64,000 nt of DNA from the NCBI GenBank assembly GCA_913055655.1, contig CAJXKA010000006.1:1-64000 (forward strand), written 5' to 3'. Positions 52,362 through 62,062 of the stretch are shown here, in pieces; position 1 is the first letter of the stretch; the number at the start of each line of letters is the position of its first letter. The notes beneath the pieces were generated by a model. That model searched no databases. It was not told the DNA's origin and saw nothing but the letters and a program-made list of their open reading frames with translations. The stretch comes from an uncultured Oceanospirillales bacterium. Its GTDB lineage: Bacteria > Pseudomonadota > Gammaproteobacteria > Xanthomonadales > SZUA-36. A program made the translations under genes and the position numbers.

Positions 52362-53135
52362 TCAGAAGCTGAATCGCCACCCCAGCGCCGGGCCGTGCTC
52401 GGCGATATCAAACCTGAAGCGGTCGCGGCCCTCGCCGTCCTCGTAGTCGTAATCGATGTAGCGGTACAGCAATGTCACCGCGTTGCGCTCGCTGAAGTGA
52501 TAGCCCACCCCGGCGTTCAATGACCACATCAGGTCGGAACCCACACCGAAGCCACCCAGGTAGCCGAAACTGGTGAAGCTCCAGCGCTCGCCCATCGGCG
52601 AGTCAAAGCGCGCGCCGACGAACGGATCGACCCACGATTCCGAGCGGCGCAGGTGCTGCCCACTGGCCGGGCCGGAGGTGTCCAGCGACAGCTTCACATC
52701 GGTGTACATGCCGCCGGCCAGCACCTGCCAGTTCGCGTTCAGGCGCCGCGTCGCCGACACCGCGGCAGTCAGCTGCTTGTTGCCAAACTCACCGGTGACC
52801 GCGCCCTGGGCCGCCTCGAAGTCCGATTCCAGGTCCATGTACACGATGTCGGCAAACACGCCCCAGCCATTCTTCTCGGCCGAATACATGCCCAGGAAAG
52901 CACCCTCGAGCATGTCGAACACGTCGCCGGCGTCCACATCAACATCGGCATCGGCCGGGCCGATACCCGACGTGCCCTCGATGGTCGGCCCCAGCAGGTA
53001 GAGGTGGAAGGACTGGCGCCATTCGTCTGAAGCACCTTCCTGGGCAACGGTTTGTAAAGGCGATAGGCAAAAGCAAAGCGCCAGTGCCAGCCGATTGGCC
53101 CATTTGATGGATCTGTTGATCAAAACTGTTTTCAT
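52362..53135 (-). CDS. outer-membrane beta-barrel protein
   Basis: A 257-residue exported protein (signal peptide to VAQEG). Typical barrel strands with aromatic ends alternate along it: FHLYLLGPTIEGTSG, WGVFADIVYMDLES, WQVLAGGMYTDVKLSL, NAVTLLYRYIDYDYE. The last residue is Phe after LGWRFSF, the recognised C-terminal barrel signal for Bam-mediated insertion. The family resembles small OmpW-size barrels. It is the only clear gene between the AbiEii pair and the divergent membrane protein at 53270. Confidence 0.78.
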   Translation of the reverse strand: MKTVLINRSIKWANRLALALCFCLSPLQTVAQEGASDEWRQSFHLYLLGPTIEGTSGIGPADADVDVDAGDVFDMLEGAFLGMYSAEKNGWGVFADIVYMDLESDFEAAQGAVTGEFGNKQLTAAVSATRRLNANWQVLAGGMYTDVKLSLDTSGPASGQHLRRSESWVDPFVGARFDSPMGERWSFTSFGYLGGFGVGSDLMWSLNAGVGYHFSERNAVTLLYRYIDYDYEDGEGRDRFRFDIAEHGPALGWRFSF

Positions 53136-53269
53136 GACCTATGGAATCCTTGCTCGATTGAATCCGCGTTTGGAGTTCTCTGTATACTCAAACTTCCGGT
53201 GAAAGGGCCATTCTGGCAGTCTATCCCGGGCACTGAAACCCGATCACCTCGACAGGAGCACTGACCATC

Positions 53270-53749
53270 ATGGCCAATCACGAAGAAGCCATTGCCCTCG
53301 CCATTGAACCTACTGATAAACAGCGGCTGTTTGTCCGGTATACGCTCGCGATCCTGATCGACCTGGCCGTGCTGGGGCTGTTCAACGAGTACTGGGACAA
53401 GGTCCACATCGAGGGCTTCACGATCGCCTTGATGACCGCGGTCCTGATGCAGGTGCTGCTGCAGGCGACATTCAAGGTTGAGCATCGCGTCAGGGGCTGG
53501 TTCAAGTCGAAGTCGGGAACCGGCGCCAGGGTAGCTTACTACTTCACCGTCTGGCTGATCCTGTTTGGCTCGAAACTGGTCATCCTGGGTGCGATCGAGT
53601 GGCTTTTCGGCGACCAGGTACGATTCATCGGGTGGTTTCACGGTCTGATTCCCTTTATTTCCGTGATCATCACCATGCTCGTCGTCGAGGGGCTGGTCGC
53701 CCGCATCTACCAACAATTGGGCAACAAGCCGCAAGAGCGCACTGCCTGA
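53270..53749 (+). CDS. small integral membrane protein of unknown function
   Basis: A 159-residue protein with about four membrane helices (YTLAILIDLAVLGLFN, IALMTAVLMQVLLQA, VWLILFGSKLVILGAIEWLF, LIPFISVIITMLVVEG) and a basic loop RVRGWFKSKSG. The layout of helix pairs with short loops resembles small bacterial membrane proteins such as the DUF2391/TMEM-like groups, but no name is claimed. CAGGAG lies eight bases before ATG 53270. It is convergent with the CPA1 antiporter gene 47 bases away. Confidence 0.7.
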   Translation: MANHEEAIALAIEPTDKQRLFVRYTLAILIDLAVLGLFNEYWDKVHIEGFTIALMTAVLMQVLLQATFKVEHRVRGWFKSKSGTGARVAYYFTVWLILFGSKLVILGAIEWLFGDQVRFIGWFHGLIPFISVIITMLVVEGLVARIYQQLGNKPQERTA

Positions 53750-53796
53750 CGGCCCAGCGCCACGGGTGACATTGCCTCCCGGGGGTGGCTGCGCCC

Positions 53797-55002
53797 TCAG
53801 TCATCACCATGATTGAGGGCCGAAATCTTCCTGGCGAACGGGTTGGCGGTCATCCCGTGCGCGACCAGGCTCAGGAACACGGTACAGGCCACAACGAGCG
53901 CCATCAGCTCGGCGCCGGGTAAACCGGCATCCAGCACCAGCACCGCGAACACGATGCTGGCCAGGCCACGCGGCCCGAACCAGCCCAGGAACAGCTTGTT
54001 GGCATTCGATTCCCCGGTGCCGGCCAGGGACAGCCAGACCGGGAGCATCCGGAAGACGGTCAGGCTCAGCAAGGCGAACGCGACCACCTGCCAGGTCACG
54101 AAATCCCGCACCTGCCAGACCACCGAAATCCCGAACAGCAGCCAGGTCAGCATGGCCAGGGTTTCCGCGACGCCCTCCGAGGAATGCAGTACCTCGTGGG
54201 TATCCTCGCGGGCGAAGTAGCCAAACAGCATGCCGCCCGTAAACGCCGCGATGTACCCGCTGCCGCCCAGGCTCTGGGCCAGGGAGAAACAGCCGATGGC
54301 CAGTGCGATGGTCGTCATCTGGCCCCAGACAGCGGTCATCCAGCCACGGTTCCAGCAGGCGCGGAACAGCACCGCGCCAAGGGCGGCAAGCCCCATTCCC
54401 ACGGCCATGCCGATACCGATTTCCTCGATCAGCAGGTGTATGGCCGCGAAGCTGCCCGTATGGGCCTCGCTACCGACCTCCAGGCCAATGAACAGCAGCA
54501 GGATGGGCACACACAGGCCGTCATTCAGGCCGCTTTCAACGTTCAGCCCCTCGCGCAGGCGCGACGGCACCACGGGGTTGGTCACCACGGCCTTGCCCAG
54601 GGCGGCATCCGTGGCCGCGAGCATGGTGCCCAGCGCCGCCGCCTCGAAGATGGTGAGCGCGTCGAACATGATGAAAGCGCCCAGGAAGCCCAGCAAAATG
54701 GCGCCGGGCAGGCCGATCAGGAGCATCCGCGCCGGGATGCCGTAATGCCGCCCCAGTGTCCGCAGGTTGGCGTTGGCCGAGTCATTGAACAGGAACAGCG
54801 CCAGCGTCAGGTCGGCCAGGAACCGCAATGCCTGGCGCGGCTCCGTTCCCGTAAACCAGCCGAGTAACGCCGGACCCATGATGATACCGGCAGCAACAAA
54901 AATCATCGGCCCGGATATCCATGACCGCTCGACCCGGCCGGCGACCAGGGTGTAGAGGAAAACGAATAACGCGAGGATGGCGAGCTGTTCGTAGAGCGCC
55001 AT
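53797..55002 (-). CDS. CPA1-type Na+/H+ antiporter
   Basis: A 401-residue protein with 11-12 membrane segments. The diagnostic CPA1/NhaP motifs are present: FLFNDSANANLRTL, MLAATDAALGKAVVTN (ion-binding Asp pair region) and VESGLNDGLCVPILLL. It exchanges protons for Na+ or K+ at the inner membrane. Its start lies three bases after the stop of the DUF3604 gene, so the two are cotranscribed and perhaps coupled. Confidence 0.9.
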   Translation of the reverse strand: MALYEQLAILALFVFLYTLVAGRVERSWISGPMIFVAAGIIMGPALLGWFTGTEPRQALRFLADLTLALFLFNDSANANLRTLGRHYGIPARMLLIGLPGAILLGFLGAFIMFDALTIFEAAALGTMLAATDAALGKAVVTNPVVPSRLREGLNVESGLNDGLCVPILLLFIGLEVGSEAHTGSFAAIHLLIEEIGIGMAVGMGLAALGAVLFRACWNRGWMTAVWGQMTTIALAIGCFSLAQSLGGSGYIAAFTGGMLFGYFAREDTHEVLHSSEGVAETLAMLTWLLFGISVVWQVRDFVTWQVVAFALLSLTVFRMLPVWLSLAGTGESNANKLFLGWFGPRGLASIVFAVLVLDAGLPGAELMALVVACTVFLSLVAHGMTANPFARKISALNHGDD

Positions 55003-55005
55003 GCA

Positions 55006-56811
55006 TCAGTCGCCCGTGGTCAGCCAAACCGGTGACGACCACGCACGCTCCTGCAGGGTGGCCGGTACGGTGTCCGGCGGTGCCACGCCCAGCTGCACCG
55101 CATCGAAAGTACTCCAGCGCGGCGTTGGAATTTCCAGCACGCGTACGTAGTACACGGCTTCGTGATCCGCAGAATAGTCGGGATCGGTCCACACGGCTTT
55201 CAGTTCTGCGGCCCCGATATCATTCGTATAGGTCGCGGTGGCGGTGTCGACGGTGTTGCCTACGGGTGGCACCTCGCCAGTTTCCGGGTCCGGTACGCGG
55301 CCGTCTGACAAGGCGACGTCATAAATGGCCTCGTGATCGACAATGCCATCGGTCCACAGCTTGATGACCTGGATTCGGTCCAGGTTTCCACTATGTGGCG
55401 ACTTCATCGCCCACACGGCGACTTTGAACGGCCCATCCTTGACGGACAATTCGCCACCCATCGGCACGCCGCCGGCATAGGCGCGGTCGATCCAGTCCGG
55501 CTGCGTCAACAGGTCGTCCGGCAGGTCGAAGCCGGCGAACATGCGCAGCGCGATGCGTGTCCCCGAAGTGGCGTAGGACTCACGCCTGGCCAGGGCGTCA
55601 AAGATCGGCCCTCTCTCGTTGGCATCCGCCCAGACGCCCGTCAGTGTTCCGGGGTTCAGGAACAGGCTGCCGCCCTTGACGCTGAGACGCTGGCCGGCAC
55701 GATCATAGAATCGCTTCTCGGGCGTGTTGTCCATCAGCGAGTGGTTGCCGCGGTTGTTGAATTCCTCGAAGGTGTTAATGGTGCCATGCGTGTCAGACCC
55801 ACCCTTCAGCCCGAACATGAACGGGTTTGCACCAACGGTGTTTTTCAGCCCGAGACCCATCTTCCAGGCCTCGCGGACGTAGTTTGTCCGCAACGGCGGC
55901 ACCGGCGCGCCCGATGGTAGGTGGTAGTTCCAAAGCTCGAAGTTCGCAAATTCGTCGTCGGGTGAAAACTGCGGATGAGCCATCGAAACGCCTTTCACCT
56001 GGCCGGCTTCATGCAAAGGTTCGTTCAGGTTCCGCCGCTCGGCATAGGCCCGGGTCAGGTAGTTACCTTCTGAATCCAGGAAAGAAAACATCTTGCCCAG
56101 GCTGGCGTTGCCGTTGTGCGACATCGCGAACACGGTCATCCCCTGCTTACGCCAGCTCTCCATGGCTGACCACAGGTCCTCGGGTTTGTCCGAATCCATG
56201 GCCGAGAACGGTGCCTCGGGAACCTTGCTGTCACGGAAAATGATATTCCGATGCATATTGGCGCCGCCGGGCAACGAGGTCCACTCATAGCCGAGGAACG
56301 TGGTGAAGGTCCCCGGGTCATTGAACCCCTCCGCGATCTCTACGTATTTCGACCACAGCGACATTGCGACTTCAGGGTCACCCAGGCCCTGCAACGGTTT
56401 TCCGGAAGAGATGGCCCCCGCGATCATCGTGAACGCCTTGGTCGCCTCCCCCTGCTGCACCAGTTTGGCGACCGGTGTGTCGTAAACAGGGCTGCCTTTC
56501 TCCGTGAGCATCGGCGCGGTACCGAGCATTTCCGCGTGATCACTGAGCAGGAAGAAATCGAGCGGTTGCTTGAGCTTCACGGGATTGCCAGTGGCATCCT
56601 TTGCTTCTTCACCGCGGGCAAACCGGAACGCTTCCTCCGGCCCGCTACGGTTGCCAAGCCCGAAGGCATCGATCGACCAGCTTGAGTGACCATGCAGGGT
56701 GCCAAAGTACAACTGGTCATCACCACGATTCGCATCGTCAGCGGCGACCGTCGCGGAAAAAAATGTGAATACCAGGGAAAACAGAAAGTTGAGACGCAAA
56801 AACCGATTCAT
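55006..56811 (-). CDS. exported DUF3604 protein (PHP-like metal enzyme)
   Basis: A 601-residue exported protein (signal peptide to VAADD). It starts with YFGTLHGHSSWSIDAFGLGN, the histidine pair that in PHP phosphoesterases binds metal, then FFLLSDHAEMLG and VFAMSHNGNASLG, further metal-site motifs, and KGGSDTHGT deeper in. DUF3604 proteins are widespread in marine bacteria, secreted or periplasmic, and their substrates are unknown; phosphoester hydrolysis is a guess from the fold. ATG 56811. Cotranscribed with the CPA1 antiporter. Confidence 0.88.
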   Translation of the reverse strand: MNRFLRLNFLFSLVFTFFSATVAADDANRGDDQLYFGTLHGHSSWSIDAFGLGNRSGPEEAFRFARGEEAKDATGNPVKLKQPLDFFLLSDHAEMLGTAPMLTEKGSPVYDTPVAKLVQQGEATKAFTMIAGAISSGKPLQGLGDPEVAMSLWSKYVEIAEGFNDPGTFTTFLGYEWTSLPGGANMHRNIIFRDSKVPEAPFSAMDSDKPEDLWSAMESWRKQGMTVFAMSHNGNASLGKMFSFLDSEGNYLTRAYAERRNLNEPLHEAGQVKGVSMAHPQFSPDDEFANFELWNYHLPSGAPVPPLRTNYVREAWKMGLGLKNTVGANPFMFGLKGGSDTHGTINTFEEFNNRGNHSLMDNTPEKRFYDRAGQRLSVKGGSLFLNPGTLTGVWADANERGPIFDALARRESYATSGTRIALRMFAGFDLPDDLLTQPDWIDRAYAGGVPMGGELSVKDGPFKVAVWAMKSPHSGNLDRIQVIKLWTDGIVDHEAIYDVALSDGRVPDPETGEVPPVGNTVDTATATYTNDIGAAELKAVWTDPDYSADHEAVYYVRVLEIPTPRWSTFDAVQLGVAPPDTVPATLQERAWSSPVWLTTGD

Positions 56812-56907
56812 CGAACCCTCCCTCCAGGCTAAGCGACTAACCCGTTGTTAATCGACCTGCCCCTGATTCTAAACCCCTCCTACGGTAAAGAAGCAATCAA
56901 TAGGGGC

Positions 56908-58092
56908 TCAGGCCAGCCAGTTCGCCAGCCCCACGCCGATGAAGTTGGCCACCGCGTAGCCGAACACGCCCAGCAGCACCGCCGGCGCCACCAGGTCGGG
57001 CCGGCCCTTGCCGGCCGCCAGGGCGGCGGCGCTCGCGGGGCCTGCAGCGCAGGCGTTGGAAGCGATCACCGAGTCCATCAGGTCGGTGCGGAACACCCGC
57101 CCCAGGCCGAACACGGCCAGCGCGTGGCAGAGCACGATCATGGCGGCGTACAGCGCGATCAGCGGCGCCGAGGTGATCATGGCGGCCACGTCGGCGCTGA
57201 TGCCGATGGCGGCGAAGAACAGGTACATGAAGAACAGGCCGAACTCGTAGTCGCCGGTCAGCTTCGCCAGCTGGCGCGGGAAAACATTGGCGACCAGCAC
57301 GGTCAGCGCCGTGATGAACAGGATGGAGTAGCCGCCCACACCCAATACGCCGGCCAGCCACTGGCCCACGGCGCAGATGGCAAAGCTGATCGCCAGCGCA
57401 ACGCCAAGGTGCACCAGGTCAAGGGCGGTGACGGGTGACGGGTGACGGGTGACGGTCCCGTCCGCGGCGGTATCCGATTTCCGGGTGTCGTCATTTTCCC
57501 GTAACCCGTCAACCGTCACCCGTAACTCATCCACCGTCACCCCGAACCAGCGCCGAAAGATCGCCAACGAAGGCACCAGCGCCAGGAAGGCCAGGTACAT
57601 CACGCCGACCACGTTGTCGGCGGCGACGCTGGCGGTGACGAGGGAGGGGTCCAGCTCGACGGCCTGGGTGACGGCGGCCATGTTCATCGAGCCGCCGATG
57701 TAGGTGGCGCTGAACACGCCGGCCAGCTCGGCCGAGTGCTCGCCCAGCGGCAACAGCCACACACCGAGCAAGGCACCGGCCGTGGTGCCCACCGCGCCCA
57801 GTGTGAATGGCAGCAGCATGCCACGGGTTTCCGCCAGCACCCGCCGCAGGTCGGCCTTCAGCAGCAGCAGTGGAATCGCCACCGGCACCAGGTAGGCCCA
57901 GACCACGCCGTAGGTGGGCGCGGATTTTGGCAACACACCGATGTTCGACAGCAGCATGCCCAGCGCCAGCACGATGGCCAGGCCCGAGACCTGGCTGCCG
58001 ATGCGCGTGCGGTCGGCCCAGAAGCCCAGCGCGGCCAGCGCCGCCAGCACCGCCCAGAGCGCGAAGGTCCAGTCCGGCTGGAACAGGCTCAC
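56908..58092 (-). CDS. DUF819-family membrane protein (YjcL-like)
   Basis: A 394-residue protein with about ten membrane segments and DUF819 motifs (GMLLSNIGVLPKSAPTYGVV, FSATYIGGSMNMAAVTQAVE, SNACAAGPASAAALAAGKG). It may transport an organic acid or peptide, as other members of this transporter-like group are suspected to do. A hydrophilic loop of about 40 residues (about 180-222) is encoded by a stretch with ACGGGTG repeats and related degenerate units; three heptamers equal 21 bases, so the insert keeps frame. The gene begins eight bases after the serine hydrolase gene ends. Confidence 0.82.
   Translation of the reverse strand: MSLFQPDWTFALWAVLAALAALGFWADRTRIGSQVSGLAIVLALGMLLSNIGVLPKSAPTYGVVWAYLVPVAIPLLLLKADLRRVLAETRGMLLPFTLGAVGTTAGALLGVWLLPLGEHSAELAGVFSATYIGGSMNMAAVTQAVELDPSLVTASVAADNVVGVMYLAFLALVPSLAIFRRWFGVTVDELRVTVDGLRENDDTRKSDTAADGTVTRHPSPVTALDLVHLGVALAISFAICAVGQWLAGVLGVGGYSILFITALTVLVANVFPRQLAKLTGDYEFGLFFMYLFFAAIGISADVAAMITSAPLIALYAAMIVLCHALAVFGLGRVFRTDLMDSVIASNACAAGPASAAALAAGKGRPDLVAPAVLLGVFGYAVANFIGVGLANWLA
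57431..57455. repeat. in-gene copies of the ACGGGTG heptamer
   Basis: Three exact ACGGGTG units (57431-57451) plus ACGG lie inside the DUF819 gene. A degenerate related stretch lies at about 57497-57541 (CCGTCAACCGTCACCCGT and so on). On the minus strand they encode TRHPSPV and relatives in a loop between membrane helices. Confidence 0.9.
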
Positions 58093-58099
58093 GCGCCGC

Positions 58100-59659
58100 T
58101 CACTCTACTTTCTGCAGGTCGAGGTCGTGGAAATCGAACGAGAAGTCGGTGTTCGGCGACACGGCCTTCATGCGGATGCCCTCGACCGCGCCGTCTGCGC
58201 CCAGCGTGAACGACAGGTAGGCGTCGGCGTTCAGGCGGCGGTCTTCCCAGCGGGCGATGAAGGTGTCGTACTGGAAGTGCTCCAGCGGGCCCGTCAGCGG
58301 CGCGCTGCGGGCCGAGCGGAACCATAGCCGGCCGTCGTCTTCCAGCGTCAGCGTGATGTCGCCGTACCAGGGGTCGCGGTAGGTGCCGGCGTATTCGGCC
58401 AGCGGCAGGCTGGGCGTGCTGTCGGCGTTACGCGCCTCCATCGCCGCCTCGACCACCTCGTCACCGGCCGAACGCATCTGGCCGATCAGTTCGTCGACCA
58501 CGGCAATCCAGTCCGGGTCGTTCGCGGCGTCATCCAGGAACAGTTCGGCGATGTCGTAGGCCACCGGGCGCGGCGCCACCGACATCTGGTTGTTGGAGAC
58601 GAATACGCCCAGGTTCTCACGCGGCAGTAATGCCAGGTGCGTGGTCATGCCCATCAGGCCGCCGCCGTGTGAGTGCAGCGGCTGGCCGTGGAACGTGGAA
58701 ATGCTCCAGCCCAGCGCGTAGGCAGAGAGCTCCGCGCCGGCGTGCGTTTTCAGGAAACCCGGCGTCGAGGTAATGGTGACCGGGTTCAGCAGCTGGCCAA
58801 ACTGGGCCGGGCTGATCAGCTGCTCGCCGTCCGCGGTCTTGCCACCCGCCAGGATGAAGCTCATCCACTTCGCCATGCCGCGCGCACTGCAGGTGACGCC
58901 CCCGGCGGGCGCCGCGGTGTCGCCTTTCAGGCCCGTGGGCGTGACCTGGTATTCATCGTCGATGTACATGTGCGGCACGGCTTTTGCGACCCCCTCGGGG
59001 GCGCGGCCGAAGGTGGCGGTGCATTCATCCATGCCAATGGGCTTCAGCAGCCGGTCCTCGACGAACGACGCGAACGACTGGCCGGATGCGCGTTCAACCA
59101 CGACACCGGCGACGATATACAGCGTGTTGTCGTAGTCGTACTTCGAACGGAAGCTGCTGCTGGGTTTCAAATGCGCCAGCGCCGCGATGATTTCATCGCG
59201 CGTGGTATCGCCTTCCGGGAACATCAGCAGGTCGCCGGCGCCCAGCGGCAGGCCGCTTCGGTGGGTGAGCAGGTCGCGGATCGTGAATTCACGCGTCACC
59301 CAGGCGTCGAACATGCGGAACTCGGGGATGTGGTCGATGACCTTGTCATCGAAACCCAGCTTGCCGTCGTCGGCCAGCACCGCCAGCGCGGCGGCCGTGA
59401 AGGCCTTCGACACCGAGCCGATCTGGAACAGCGTGTCGGCATCGACCTCGCCGCGCTTGCCGACCTCGAGTACGCCGTGGCCACCGGCGTAGGCCAGTTC
59501 ACCGTCCTTAACGACGGAGACGGTGATGCCCGGGGCGTTGAAGGTCTCCATGCCGCACTGGGCGATGGCGGCGATGTCTTCAGCGGAAGGATCGGCCAGC
59601 GCCGGGGCGGTGGTCAGTGCGGCGACAAGGCCAGCCAGGGGAAGCGCGGTTGCCTTCAT
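58100..59659 (-). CDS. secreted serine hydrolase, class C beta-lactamase-like
   Basis: A 519-residue exported protein. Catalytic S-x-x-K is SVSK in FQIGSVSKAFTAAAL (about residue 80), the second motif is Y-D-N in KYDYDNTLYIV, and the third-motif-like HGGG lies in LHSHGGGLMGM. A C-terminal lipocalin-like beta domain (DUF3471-type, about 410-519: LAEYAGTYRDPWYGDITL) follows. Such enzymes are esterases or D-peptidases. It is downstream of the TonB receptor on the same strand, and a paralogue lies at the right edge on the other side of the AraC gene. Confidence 0.9.
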   Translation of the reverse strand: MKATALPLAGLVAALTTAPALADPSAEDIAAIAQCGMETFNAPGITVSVVKDGELAYAGGHGVLEVGKRGEVDADTLFQIGSVSKAFTAAALAVLADDGKLGFDDKVIDHIPEFRMFDAWVTREFTIRDLLTHRSGLPLGAGDLLMFPEGDTTRDEIIAALAHLKPSSSFRSKYDYDNTLYIVAGVVVERASGQSFASFVEDRLLKPIGMDECTATFGRAPEGVAKAVPHMYIDDEYQVTPTGLKGDTAAPAGGVTCSARGMAKWMSFILAGGKTADGEQLISPAQFGQLLNPVTITSTPGFLKTHAGAELSAYALGWSISTFHGQPLHSHGGGLMGMTTHLALLPRENLGVFVSNNQMSVAPRPVAYDIAELFLDDAANDPDWIAVVDELIGQMRSAGDEVVEAAMEARNADSTPSLPLAEYAGTYRDPWYGDITLTLEDDGRLWFRSARSAPLTGPLEHFQYDTFIARWEDRRLNADAYLSFTLGADGAVEGIRMKAVSPNTDFSFDFHDLDLQKVE

Positions 59660-59723
59660 GTTCTTGGTGTCCGGAAATGCATGGGGCCCGTTGCCGGGCC
59701 CCAGTTGATCAGCTCAGTTCGGC

Positions 59724-61964
59724 TCAGAAAAAGTTCCAGCGAACCACGCCACCGACGGTACGGGGCCGGGTCGGCGTGCCGGTGGAAATGCCGGCAGCCA
59801 GCGCATCGAAGCTGGTCCAGGCCCACTCGTCGAACACGTTGGTGACGTAGAGCGAGAAGTCGAAGGCGCCGACACTCACGCCACCACGAAGATCGACCAG
59901 GTCATAGCTCGGCAGGGTCACGCGCGGTGACTGGCCGGGATAGAATGTGCCGTCGGACCCGGTGTAGCCGCTCATGCCCACGTACATTTCGCCCTTGTAG
60001 CGCCAGGCGGCACCGACGTAGGCCGGCAGGTTACCCACCTGGAAATCATACTGCGCATCCAGCGCCGCCTGCCATTCCGGCGTCAGCGGCAGCCGCTCGC
60101 CCTTGGGGCTGCCGATGACCGGCTCGTCCTGGCCCATTGTGGCGTCGGTCCAGGTCAGCGTACCGGTCAGGGTCAGGTGATCCGTGACGGCGAAACCCAG
60201 GGCGGCTTCAACGCCGTCGCTGGAGGCCTTGCCGGCGTTAGCCGCGACGCTGACGCCGCCGACCGTGGTCCGCACCTGGTAGTCCTCCCAGTCGATGTGG
60301 AACGCCGCCAGGTCGTAGGAGAAACGGCCATCGTCCGTGGTGCCTTTCATGCCCAGTTCGTAGCTGACCAGTTCGTCCGGCCGGAAGAACGGGTCGGTGA
60401 GCGGGTTGCCGTTGGCATCCAGCAGCAGGAAGTTGGCGCCACCCGGCCGGAAGCCGCTGGCCACGCGCGCGTAAACCGACATGTTGTCGCTGGGCCGCCA
60501 GCGCAGATTGGCCAGGTAGTTGGTGACGTCATCTTCAATCTCGATGTACGGCAGGGGCGCGATCAACGGGCCCACCGCGGCCAGCTCGACATCGTTTGAG
60601 TAGTCGGTGTAGCGCAGACCCACGCTGGCATCGAAATCAGGCGTGAAATACCAGGTACCGGTCGCGAAAGCCGACGTCTCCTGGTAGGTCGACGGAAAGT
60701 CGACAAACAGCAGGTCGGAAGCCGGCGTCGTGTCCAGGCGCTGGATGTTGTGGCCTTCTTCCTCGGTGTAGTAAGCGCCGACGATCCACTCAAACGTCTC
60801 GTTCGACTCGGAGACCAGGCGGAATTCCTGGGTCACCTTCTCGAAGCCGAGGTCGCCCACGAAAAGCGCCTTCGTGTGCGGCGCGTTCTCCGGGTAAAAC
60901 AGGTCGGCGTAAGCCGCATAGGGCACCGTCAGGTCGGTTTCCTGCGTGAAGTTCACTTCCTGGCTGCTGGTCACCGACAGGAACTCACCAAAACTGGTGT
61001 CGTAGCGAATGGTCAGGCCCAGCAGTTCGGCTTCGTATTCACTGGGGTTGAGATCGGCGGCGCCGGTTTCGTACTCACCGTACCAGGGTTCGCCTGCGGC
61101 CAGGCCCGGTTGCAGCTGGTCGTCGGCATGGTTGGCCTGGACCGTGGTGGCGCCGTCCTGCGTCGCATTCTGGTACATGGCCTGGAAGGTGAATGACAGG
61201 TTTTCGGTCGCCTGCCACAGGACGCTGCCGGACCCACCGTAGTACTCGTAGGAATCCCAGTTCTCCTTGTCCAGGGCGACGTTGTCGATGTACCCGTCAT
61301 CTTCCTGGGAGAACGCCGTAAAGCTGATACCCAGCGTGTCGCCCACGATGGGGCCATTCAGGTTGGCGCGGTAGAGCTGGTTGAAGCCGCCACCACTGGT
61401 GTCGGACAGGTTGGCAGACGCGCTGCCGGACCAGTCTTCGAGCGACGGTGCGCGGGTATTGAATTTCAGGATGCCGCCGATGGCGCTGGCGCCATACAGC
61501 GTGCCCTGCGGGCCTTTCAGCACATCCATGGTGCCCAGGTCGAGCAACGTGCCGTCCAGCGGTGCGGGCGTGGTGTAAACGGTGGAAGAACCGACCGGGA
61601 TCTCGTCCAGGTAACTGGTGACGCCAGCCGACAGCACGGCATTGATGCCGCGCATGTAAACCAGGTTGAAATAGGGCCGGCCGGAGTCGATCACGGATAC
61701 ACCGGGAACGAAGGGCAACACATCGGCCAGGCCGACCAGGCCGGCATCGGCGTACTTGCCGGTGTCGATCACCGCCACGGCGGCGGCGACGTCCTGCAGT
61801 GATTCCTCGCGACGTGAGGCGGTCACGATCACTTCTTCGAGGATGGCGTTCAGGCTCTCGTCGTCGCTGCTGTTGTCCTGCGCCATCGCGGTGGTGGAGG
61901 CGCCAAGGCCGGCGGCGATGGCGCAGGCCAGGGTGGTCAGTCGGTAACGTGCTGTGCGAATCAT
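59724..61964 (-). CDS. TonB-dependent outer-membrane receptor
   Basis: A 746-residue protein. It has a signal peptide (CAIAAGLGASTTAMAQ) and a plug domain starting ILEEVIVTASRREESLQDVA (TonB box-like VIVTASRR) with LPFVPGVSVIDSGRPYFNLV. A 22-strand barrel ends GGVVRWNFF with the terminal Phe signal. It would import a siderophore, sugar or peptide using TonB energy. Its own AraC-type regulator is 98 bases upstream and serine hydrolases flank the cluster, hinting at a peptide or ester substrate. Confidence 0.92.
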   Translation of the reverse strand: MIRTARYRLTTLACAIAAGLGASTTAMAQDNSSDDESLNAILEEVIVTASRREESLQDVAAAVAVIDTGKYADAGLVGLADVLPFVPGVSVIDSGRPYFNLVYMRGINAVLSAGVTSYLDEIPVGSSTVYTTPAPLDGTLLDLGTMDVLKGPQGTLYGASAIGGILKFNTRAPSLEDWSGSASANLSDTSGGGFNQLYRANLNGPIVGDTLGISFTAFSQEDDGYIDNVALDKENWDSYEYYGGSGSVLWQATENLSFTFQAMYQNATQDGATTVQANHADDQLQPGLAAGEPWYGEYETGAADLNPSEYEAELLGLTIRYDTSFGEFLSVTSSQEVNFTQETDLTVPYAAYADLFYPENAPHTKALFVGDLGFEKVTQEFRLVSESNETFEWIVGAYYTEEEGHNIQRLDTTPASDLLFVDFPSTYQETSAFATGTWYFTPDFDASVGLRYTDYSNDVELAAVGPLIAPLPYIEIEDDVTNYLANLRWRPSDNMSVYARVASGFRPGGANFLLLDANGNPLTDPFFRPDELVSYELGMKGTTDDGRFSYDLAAFHIDWEDYQVRTTVGGVSVAANAGKASSDGVEAALGFAVTDHLTLTGTLTWTDATMGQDEPVIGSPKGERLPLTPEWQAALDAQYDFQVGNLPAYVGAAWRYKGEMYVGMSGYTGSDGTFYPGQSPRVTLPSYDLVDLRGGVSVGAFDFSLYVTNVFDEWAWTSFDALAAGISTGTPTRPRTVGGVVRWNFF

Positions 61965-62062
61965 TGTTTTAGTCCCGTGGTCATCCAGCTGGGGGGTGCG
62001 ACTTCATGCTAATTCCGTCGCTCACCGGATGATTAGACCAAACCGACAATTTAGTGTGCAGA

